Below are positions 12,909-16,579 of a stretch of 16,579 nt of DNA, piece by piece. Source of the DNA: an uncultured Eubacteriales bacterium (lineage in GTDB: Bacteria > Bacillota > Clostridia > Christensenellales > Aristaeellaceae); assembly GCA_900540045.1 (NCBI GenBank), contig UQEF01000068.1:1-16579 (forward strand), given 5' to 3'. Positions within the stretch are counted from its first letter, which is position 1; each line of letters starts with the position of its first letter. The position numbers and the translations under genes are program-made. The notes beneath the pieces are model-generated. The model had not been told where the DNA came from and did no database searches. It saw only the letters and a list, made by a program, of their open reading frames with translations.

Positions 12909-15464
12909 TCAATTCCCCGGTTTTTCCTCTCCCCTTCTGCGCCGCCTGAGAGCAAGCCACGCGGCGCTCATGCCGGCCACGGAGGCCAGCAGCCCCGCGC
13001 CAGCCAGCGCCGCAGGGCTTGTCACGCCGGTCACGGGCGGTCCCTTTGTGCTTTCCACCGTGTTGATAACGGTAAAACCGGACGTCTCGTCCCCCTCGAT
13101 GCTCAGGCGGATCAGCGCGCCGCCCGCCACAAAGCGGTCCCCGTCCCCATAGGAAACGCCTTCCACGATCTCCCGCACCGTATAGGTGCAGGCCCGTCCG
13201 GCCGCGTCATGGCGCCGGAGGTTCTCAAAGACGCCCTCCCAGCCATTGTGCTCCCCGAGGAGCAGGACGCGGCCCTCCATTTTTTCATCACCCTCCGTTC
13301 CGCGGTAGAGCTGCACCGTCACACCGGCGCCCGTGCCGCCGCGCCATACCTTGCGCACCGGTATGCTCAGCAGCTCCCCGTCGCGGCGCACCACGTTGCG
13401 CACGACATATCCCCCGCTTTCGGCCGGGGCGATGGAAACGGCGGTTATTCCGCCGCCGGGCGAAGCAAACACGTCGCCGTCCGTGTAGCTCTCCCCTCCG
13501 ACGACCTCGCGGACGGTATAGACATAGCTTCTGCCCGCCCCGTCATACTTGGGCAGATCACGAAACTCCACCTGATAGGGCCCGCCGTAATCGCAGACGG
13601 GGTTTTCCACCCGAACCGCGCCGGATGCGTCCTCCCCCTGCACATGGCGGTACAGTTCAAAGGCCACGGGATACCCGCTCATGCCCGGACCGAGATCCCA
13701 CGTCTTGTACACGGGCACGGCGACCAGTCCCGCCTTCCACAGGGTATTGGTGACGACATAGCCCTCCTGCTGGCTGCCCGCCACCGAGACGGCGGTATGC
13801 GTCTCACCATAGGCAAATACGTCGCCGTCGCCGTGCGGACGGCCGTTGATGATTTCCCGGATCGTGTATTCATAGGGCTGGCCATCGGCGTTTTCCGCCG
13901 GCAGGTCCTCAAAGCTGCCGGACCATGCGCCCTCCCCCAGCGTCAGCGTGCGTCCCTCCATGCCCACGCCGTTCTGATAGAGCCGGATCGTCACAGGATA
14001 GGGGGCGAGTCCGGCGGCGCGCAGATCCCACCGCTTTTCGACGGAAACGCTGAGCCTTTTCGCGCCGGGCGTGCCGCCCTGACGGCGATTGGTAATCAGG
14101 AAGCCGTCCGCGGGCGTGCCCCGGATGGATACGCTGTAGGTCTCCCCGCCGTAGACCAGCGCGTCGCCGTCGCCATGCATGACGCTCCCGACGCGTTCCT
14201 TCACCTGATAGACGTATTCGTTGCCATCGGCGTCGCTCTTTTCGACCTTCTCAAACGTGCCCCGCCACCGGTTGCTCTCATTGAGCCTGAGGGAAGCGCA
14301 TTCCGTCTGGCGGCCCTGCACGTCGATGCGGATCAGAACCGCCTCCACCTCGAACGTCTCGTCCGACTGCCAGTCCTTCCCCACGGGTATCTCCAGGGTG
14401 TTTCCGCCCGGATCGACGCTGAACATCATAAGGTCCGTGCGGTGCGATTCCGCCTGAACGTCAATGTTTCTGGCGATGACCGTTCCGTTCAGGTTGGCCC
14501 CCAGCGTCACATCCGCCTCCGGCGCCAGAATATGCGCCGCCACGGCGCGCTCGTTGCGGACCTTTCCCCGGTAGAGGCCATCCGCGGCGGAGGAATCGTA
14601 CAGGTTCCACAGCACGTTGCCCGTCTGCCACTCCGTCACCTCACCGTTCGGCGCCCTGCTTCCGTCCGCGTAGAGCAGATCCGTGCCGGGCAGAAGGAAC
14701 TCTTCAACGCCCGCGAGATCCACATTCAGGATCAACAGTCCCGGCCGTTGGCTGTCAAAGTCCTTGCACTCAATGCTGGTGCCCTCCTTAAAGGCGTGCG
14801 CATCCGTAATGTTGCACACGTTCACGCCCGCAGGATCGGAAAGGATCACTTTCTGGATAAAGGTCCCCTGTCCGTCCGTCTGCTCGATGACCTTGCCCAG
14901 CCGGTTTTCGTAGGTGCTGAGCGTCTGGTTGATGCGCACGGTCTGATCGTGGACGGCCTGCAAATCAATATACTTCAGGGTGTCGGAATCCTGCATCAGC
15001 CTGTCGGGATGGACGCTTCGCATGGGCGCGTCCACCTTGCGGCCGTCAAGGGTCCAGGCGTTTCCATTATCCGCCGTACCTACCGGCACCTCCGTCCCCA
15101 CCACCAGCAGGGAATCCGTTGTCGAATACGTGGAGGAAAAGCCGCCGCCGCTGAGAAATTCGATTTTGCGGATGTAGCTGACCTCCTCCACGCCGTTGGT
15201 GCCAAAGTTGCTCTGATAACGCAGCGTGTCGGTTAAAATGTTGCCATTGGTGTGGGCAGACGTCGTCACAGAGGAGAAGCCCACCAGATGAAAGTTCCCG
15301 GCGATGCCCAGCGGGTTGGTTGTATGGAACGGAGAGCTTCGGAAATCCTGAGAAACCGTCCGGCATGCGGGGGTGGCTTCGCCGGCCAGCGCAATGCTTG
15401 CAAGGCAAAGGCACATTCCCAAGACAACGACCGGCAGCAGGATTTGACTAAATCGTTTTCGCAT
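12909..15464 (-). CDS. Cell-wall-anchored surface protein: choice-of-anchor A-like domain, four CnaB modules, PPVTG sorting signal
   Basis: An 851-residue exported protein. A signal peptide (MRKRFSQ, hydrophobic 9-26, ALA before GEA) is followed by a domain of about 310 residues (roughly 40-350) resembling the choice-of-anchor A domain (NPLGIAGNFHLVGFSS; ILAPEADVTLGANLNGTVIA). Four CnaB-type modules follow at about 357-460, 470-574, 580-691 and 698-802. Each opens with a K-x-W strand (GKDW, EKRW, YKTW, RKVW), carries a Tyr/Thr-rich strand ending in Glu (YVYQVKE, YEYTIRE, YVYTVRE, CTYTVRE) and closes on an Asn (ITN, VTN, VRN, VIN). These are the Lys-Glu-Asn positions expected for self-formed isopeptide bonds. 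The C-terminus has PPVTG, a hydrophobic span and RRRRR, a sortase signal with Pro in place of the usual Leu. ATG 15464 is preferred (weak AAAAAAGG site). TTG 15494 adds 10 residues and would start inside a hairpin. The ligand is unknown; adhesion or a pilin-like role is inferred. Confidence 0.88.
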   Translation of the reverse strand: MRKRFSQILLPVVVLGMCLCLASIALAGEATPACRTVSQDFRSSPFHTTNPLGIAGNFHLVGFSSVTTSAHTNGNILTDTLRYQSNFGTNGVEEVSYIRKIEFLSGGGFSSTYSTTDSLLVVGTEVPVGTADNGNAWTLDGRKVDAPMRSVHPDRLMQDSDTLKYIDLQAVHDQTVRINQTLSTYENRLGKVIEQTDGQGTFIQKVILSDPAGVNVCNITDAHAFKEGTSIECKDFDSQRPGLLILNVDLAGVEEFLLPGTDLLYADGSRAPNGEVTEWQTGNVLWNLYDSSAADGLYRGKVRNERAVAAHILAPEADVTLGANLNGTVIARNIDVQAESHRTDLMMFSVDPGGNTLEIPVGKDWQSDETFEVEAVLIRIDVQGRQTECASLRLNESNRWRGTFEKVEKSDADGNEYVYQVKERVGSVMHGDGDALVYGGETYSVSIRGTPADGFLITNRRQGGTPGAKRLSVSVEKRWDLRAAGLAPYPVTIRLYQNGVGMEGRTLTLGEGAWSGSFEDLPAENADGQPYEYTIREIINGRPHGDGDVFAYGETHTAVSVAGSQQEGYVVTNTLWKAGLVAVPVYKTWDLGPGMSGYPVAFELYRHVQGEDASGAVRVENPVCDYGGPYQVEFRDLPKYDGAGRSYVYTVREVVGGESYTDGDVFASPGGGITAVSIAPAESGGYVVRNVVRRDGELLSIPVRKVWRGGTGAGVTVQLYRGTEGDEKMEGRVLLLGEHNGWEGVFENLRRHDAAGRACTYTVREIVEGVSYGDGDRFVAGGALIRLSIEGDETSGFTVINTVESTKGPPVTGVTSPAALAGAGLLASVAGMSAAWLALRRRRRGEEKPGN

Positions 15465-15475
15465 CGCCTTTTTTA

Positions 15476-15509
15476 ATATCGACTGTCGTATCAAGCAGAC
15501 AGTCGATAT
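15476..15509. repeat. 12-bp perfect inverted repeat in the surface-protein leader
   Basis: ATATCGACTGTC (15476-15487) is exactly complementary to GACAGTCGATAT (15498-15509), with a 10-base spacer and a 22-bp centre-to-centre distance. On the minus strand it lies between a strong AAGGAG site (about 15513-15518) and ATG 15464. It could act as a two-turn operator or as an mRNA hairpin affecting translation. Confidence 0.75.
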
Positions 15510-15536
15510 ATTCTCCTTCTTCTTGTAATTGATACC

Positions 15537-15565
15537 ATTATACTATGCTCTTTGTAAAACTGCAA
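15537..15565 (-). promoter_or_regulatory. Promoter of the surface-protein gene
   Basis: On the minus strand TTGCAG (15565-15560) and a perfect TATAAT (15542-15537) are separated by 17 bp. The start is predicted near 15530, about 65 bases before ATG 15464. A small inverted repeat, TGCAA GTAT TTGCA (15561-15574), overlaps the -35 box and could be an operator. Confidence 0.65.
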
Positions 15566-15881
15566 GTATTTGCATCGTGTAATTTGGCCAAAACGGGAAT
15601 TCTTTTTCCTTAGCCTGCAACACGCCACGGAGCCGCCATCCGCTCCGCTGCCTTCCCCATGCCGTTTGCGCCGGCTTCGTCCCGACCGGGAACATGCCTG
15701 CATACAACCCCTGAAACCGGTAAATCCTTGTCGGGGAAGGGGCGCCCGCTCCGCTTTCTTCTGCGGCGGGCAAGGCGGCGTGGCTGCCTCCCCGGCCGAT
15801 CGCAAACGACCGAAATGTTTCGGAGGGACGGCGCGCCCCTTGGGCGCATCCGGCCTCCAAAAACGAAGGGAGGCGCCGCCG
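15566..15881. other. Intergenic region between the divergent surface-protein and SCP2-like genes
   Basis: Past the surface-protein promoter the sequence is GC-rich. It holds the Shine-Dalgarno site of the SCP2-like gene (GGGAGG, 15868-15873). No convincing plus-strand promoter, RNA gene or further CDS was recognised. The frame upstream of GTG 15882 stays open to about 15570, but its translation is low-complexity Pro/Arg-rich and not protein-like. Confidence 0.5.
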
Positions 15882-16253
15882 GTGAGCAAGGCGGATCTAC
15901 AGCGGGATCTCCGCGCTCTGTACAGGGAGGCCGGCGACGGCCAAACCCTGCCCGTCCTGATGGACGGCGTATGCGCCGCGCTGGCCCGTCATCCGGACGC
16001 GCTGGCGGGCATCACCGGCCGCTATGCCGTCCTTGCGGCGGATACCGGCTTTACGTGTGCCTTTGCCCTGAGCAGCGGCGTATTTTCTCCCCTTGCACCC
16101 GATGCGCCGGTGGACGTATCCATCGTCGGAGGCGAAGCGGACCTGCTGGCCGTCTTTCGCCATGAGCTTGCGCCCCTGAAGGCGCTCCTTGGCGGCAAGG
16201 TGCGGGTGCGGGGCGACAGGGCCGCGCTGCTGCGCTTTGCTCCGTTTCTGTAG
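15882..16253 (+). CDS. Small SCP2-like (sterol carrier protein 2 fold) protein
   Basis: A 123-residue cytoplasmic protein with the pattern of a stand-alone SCP2 domain: an N-terminal helix, a strand pair near 47-66 (GRYAVLAADTGFTCAFALSS), a DVSIVGGEADLLAVF segment (78-92) and the C-terminal GGKVRVRGDRAALLRFAPFL (104-123), which resembles the conserved end of SCP2 domains (GKxKxxGDxxxALxL). Such domains bind lipids or other hydrophobic ligands; function in Clostridia is not established. GTG 15882 is chosen because GGGAGG (15868-15873) lies 8 bases upstream and the longer frame is not protein-like. It is divergent from the surface-protein gene and followed by a probable terminator. Confidence 0.72.
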   Translation: MSKADLQRDLRALYREAGDGQTLPVLMDGVCAALARHPDALAGITGRYAVLAADTGFTCAFALSSGVFSPLAPDAPVDVSIVGGEADLLAVFRHELAPLKALLGGKVRVRGDRAALLRFAPFL

Positions 16254-16254
16254 A

Positions 16255-16309
16255 GCCCGGCGCCGGGGTCCTGCGCGCCTTCGCCCGTCTGCCCGGGTTT
16301 TTCTCTTTT
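16255..16309 (+). terminator. Probable terminator after the SCP2-like gene
   Basis: GCCCGG (16255-16260) can pair with CCGGGT (16293-16298), and CGGG (16264-16267) with CCCG (16284-16287). A T-rich tract (TTTTT C TCTTTTT, 16298-16310) follows. The stem is interrupted and an alternative self-palindrome (16257-16268) competes, so confidence is moderate. Confidence 0.5.
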
Positions 16310-16452
16310 TCGCTCCGCTTAACAGCGGACATTTTCTCCGGCAGCGCCTTTCTCCTCATAACAGCGCGCCCACGTCCCGCCGCCTGCTTTTTCCGCGGGG
16401 CCAGGCCTTGTGGCGACGGGATTTTTTGATAGCGCTGCCATCTGTTATGTTA
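16310..16452. other. Spacer with no recognised gene
   Basis: No ribosome-binding site, conserved protein or strong inverted repeat was seen. Together with the terminator before it and the promoter and hairpins after it, it makes up the last 326 bases of the window. Confidence 0.4.
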
Positions 16453-16481
16453 TTGACAATCCAAAAGACCGCCTATTATAT
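16453..16481 (+). promoter_or_regulatory. Probable promoter at the right edge
   Basis: A perfect TTGACA (16453-16458) is followed after 17 bp by TTATAT (16476-16481), within the AT-rich run TATTATATATAG. An alternative -10, TATTAT (16474-16479), gives 15 bp of spacing. It lies just before two strong hairpins. Confidence 0.5.
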
Positions 16482-16487
16482 ATAGCA

Positions 16488-16561
16488 GACTGTCAAAGAA
16501 GGCACTTTGCTACGATGCAAAGTGGCAGACCGTTGACAAACCCAAGTCAACGGTCATTTTT
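16488..16561 (+). ncRNA. Candidate short two-hairpin RNA or attenuator leader
   Basis: From the predicted start near 16488, a transcript would carry a perfect 8-bp hairpin (CACTTTGC 16503-16510 with GCAAAGTG 16517-16524). A perfect 10-bp hairpin (16528-16537 with 16546-16555) follows, with five T residues at 16557-16561. The segment TGTCAA (16491-16496) can pair instead with TTGACA (16533-16538) in the second stem, an antiterminator-like alternative. No family was recognised. It might also be a terminal region of an insertion element that continues beyond the window. Confidence 0.3.
16528..16561 (+). terminator. Terminator-like hairpin near the right edge
   Basis: A perfect 10-bp stem (16528-16537 with 16546-16555) encloses the 8-base loop AAACCCAA and is followed by A and five T residues. 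Confidence 0.55.
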
Positions 16562-16579
16562 CATAAGGAAAAACGAACA

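Noticed and set aside
12762..15236. Open frame of 824 codons on the plus strand, antisense to the surface protein
   Set aside because: The minus strand has signal peptide, CnaB modules and sorting signal. The plus-strand translation has no recognisable domain and no ribosome-binding site.
1..16579. CRISPR arrays, tRNA or rRNA genes
   Set aside because: No regularly spaced direct repeats, cloverleaf-like segments or rRNA-like stretches were seen in any of the gaps.

Overview
The window looks like chromosomal DNA from a high-GC, Gram-positive member of the Clostridia, probably gut-associated and of Christensenellales or Oscillospirales type. Four things suggest this: GC-rich coding sequence with long antisense open frames, strong Shine-Dalgarno sites (AGGAGGTG, AGGGAGG), a sortase-type CnaB surface protein, and a CUT1 sugar transporter encoded without its own ATPase. 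The lineage is inferred, not shown.

Layout. Positions 1-1060 hold the 3' end of leuS and rpsU, with a consensus promoter and terminator. Positions 1098-2168 hold a LacI-family regulator with no convincing start codon; a 17-bp perfect inverted repeat sits where its start and ribosome-binding site should be. Positions 2332-3624 (minus) hold a DUF2284 metal-binding protein and an orphan corrinoid protein, a pair typical of one-carbon corrinoid methyltransferase systems, but with no methyltransferase in the window.

The core is a cello-oligosaccharide or beta-glucoside locus at 3969-12470. On the minus strand lie lacI, a solute-binding protein, two permeases and a GH1 beta-glucosidase. A GH94 cellobiose phosphorylase is read divergently on the plus strand. 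The intergenic space (9701-10037) holds a promoter for each direction and three related operator-like sites, so the LacI protein probably controls both arms. The model is import of a beta-glucoside, then cleavage by phosphorolysis (GH94) and hydrolysis (GH1).

Positions 12471-16579 hold a large cell-wall-anchored protein on the minus strand (choice-of-anchor A-like domain, four CnaB modules, PPVTG sorting signal) whose leader carries a 12-bp perfect inverted repeat. A small SCP2-like protein follows on the plus strand. At the window edge is a promoter-like sequence followed by two perfect hairpins, the second with a T-tract; this may be a small RNA, an attenuated leader, or the end of a mobile element. 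No rRNA, tRNA, CRISPR array or transposase gene was seen.
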